DNA of 5,922 bases, from assembly GCA_011322715.1 (NCBI GenBank), contig DRLX01000313.1, positions 1 to 5,922 of the forward strand, read 5' to 3'. Below, piece after piece: positions 5,346 through 5,922 of the stretch. The notes below the pieces were generated by a model. That model worked only from the letters and a program-made list of their open reading frames with translations, was not told where the DNA came from and did not search any database. Made by a program: the position numbers and the translations under genes. Source of the stretch: Desulfobulbaceae bacterium. Its GTDB lineage: Bacteria > Desulfobacterota > Desulfobulbia > Desulfobulbales > Desulfobulbaceae. Positions within the stretch are counted from its first letter, which is position 1. Each line of letters starts with the position of its first letter.

Positions 5346-5922
5346 GTGGAAACGCTGCTTCTTCTCACCTATTTAAGTATCTGCTGGATTATTTTTAAAA
5401 TATTCAAGATTCCCGTCAACAAATGGTCGCTGACAACAGTTGTCCTCGGCGGCGTTATCATGCTGGGCACCATACTGGCTGGAATGGCCTATTTTCATCC
5501 GGCATCTAAAAATGCCCGCTCCTATTTCATCACCACCCAGATCGTTGCCAATGTCCGCGGCAAGGTAACCAGCGTACCGGTCACACCCAATCAGCCCCTC
5601 CATAGGGGAGATATTCTCTTTACAATAGATCCAACTCCCTACGAGGGAAAGGTCAAGGACATCCAGGCCCAACTCGATTTTGCCCGCAAACGACTCAAAC
5701 AGTCCAGGCAACTGGTCAAGGCCGCCGGTGGATCAAAATTTGACGTGGATAGATATGAAAAAGAGGTAGCGAGCCTGGAAGGTCAACTGCAGACCGCCAT
5801 GTTTGACCTCGAGAGTTGTACGGTACGGGCGCCTGGGAATGGATTTGTCACCCATGTACGGGTACGCCCCGGCCAGATGGCCGTCCCCTTCCCCATCTCG
5901 CCGATGATGACCTTTGTTAATA
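5346..5922 (+). CDS. HlyD-family membrane fusion protein (YiaV/YibH-like), C-terminus cut off
   Basis: Inner-membrane-anchored periplasmic adaptor of the HlyD/EmrA type, which links an inner-membrane transporter to an outer-membrane channel. 192 codons are visible from GTG 5346; E. coli relatives have roughly 380. Order: a hydrophobic segment at ~3-20, the basic stretch KIFKIPVNKWS (18-28) and a second hydrophobic segment at ~29-50. Next come the first lipoyl half (ITTQIVANVRGKVTSVPVTP near 62-81, then HRGDILFTIDPTPYEGKV at 86-103), a helical hairpin at ~101-156, and the second lipoyl half (CTVRAPGNGFVTHVRVRPGQ at 158-177). The beta-barrel domain begins at the edge. The hairpin seems shorter than I recall for E. 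coli YiaV, only about 55 residues between the half-motifs. The start overlaps the DUF3302 gene's ribosome-site context, with a 2-nt gap. No dedicated transporter is visible, so the partner and substrate are unknown. Confidence 0.92.
   Translation, partial: METLLLLTYLSICWIIFKIFKIPVNKWSLTTVVLGGVIMLGTILAGMAYFHPASKNARSYFITTQIVANVRGKVTSVPVTPNQPLHRGDILFTIDPTPYEGKVKDIQAQLDFARKRLKQSRQLVKAAGGSKFDVDRYEKEVASLEGQLQTAMFDLESCTVRAPGNGFVTHVRVRPGQMAVPFPISPMMTFVN

Noticed and set aside
1..5922. CRISPR array, tRNA, rRNA, insertion sequence ends or phage features
   Set aside because: No regularly spaced repeats, no cloverleaf-type RNA pattern and no transposase-like reading frame were found by eye.

Overview
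The window looks like a piece of a Gram-negative bacterial chromosome. Two envelope-type export proteins are present: a 12-TM RND/MMPL exporter and a HlyD-type membrane fusion protein. Codon use is balanced and GC is moderate. The style of the RND exporter (COG1033-like), of the acetyl-CoA synthetase and of the small DUF2892 protein recalls Desulfobacterota (Desulfobulbales-like) sulfate reducers or related anaerobes. That placement is an impression from protein style only. No rRNA, tRNA, CRISPR, transposase or phage gene was seen.

Layout. (1) Positions 1-893, minus strand: the N-terminal 297 codons of an AMP-forming acetyl-CoA synthetase (acs), running off the left edge. (2) Positions 894-1288: a divergent intergenic region of about 395 bp. 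It is rich in inverted repeats, including a near-perfect 17-bp-arm hairpin and two mutually exclusive smaller ones beside a consensus TTGACA on the acs side. (3) Positions 1289-4745, plus strand: an apparent three-gene cluster. It holds an unrecognised 165-aa membrane protein with a basic N-terminus, an 876-aa RND-superfamily exporter, and a 71-aa DUF2892 membrane protein. An 11-bp perfect hairpin lies across the exporter's stop codon. (4) Positions 4746-4959: a spacer with a possible terminator and a possible promoter. (5) Positions 4960 to the right edge, plus strand: a two-gene transcription unit like E. coli yiaW-yiaV / yibI-yibH, with a 127-aa DUF3302 inner-membrane protein followed 2 nt later by a HlyD-family periplasmic adaptor cut off by the window end.

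How the genes may work together. The DUF3302/HlyD pair is a known conserved pairing and surely acts as a unit, although its substrate is unknown. The RND exporter has no adaptor directly beside it; COG1033/MMPL-type exporters often work without one and tend to handle lipids or other hydrophobic molecules. Its main oddity is that both transmembrane positions that normally carry the GxxxDY aspartate are substituted, Ala in the first half and His in the second. This raises the question of how, or whether, it is proton-coupled. acs is a divergently transcribed metabolic gene (acetate activation) with no obvious functional link to the rest.
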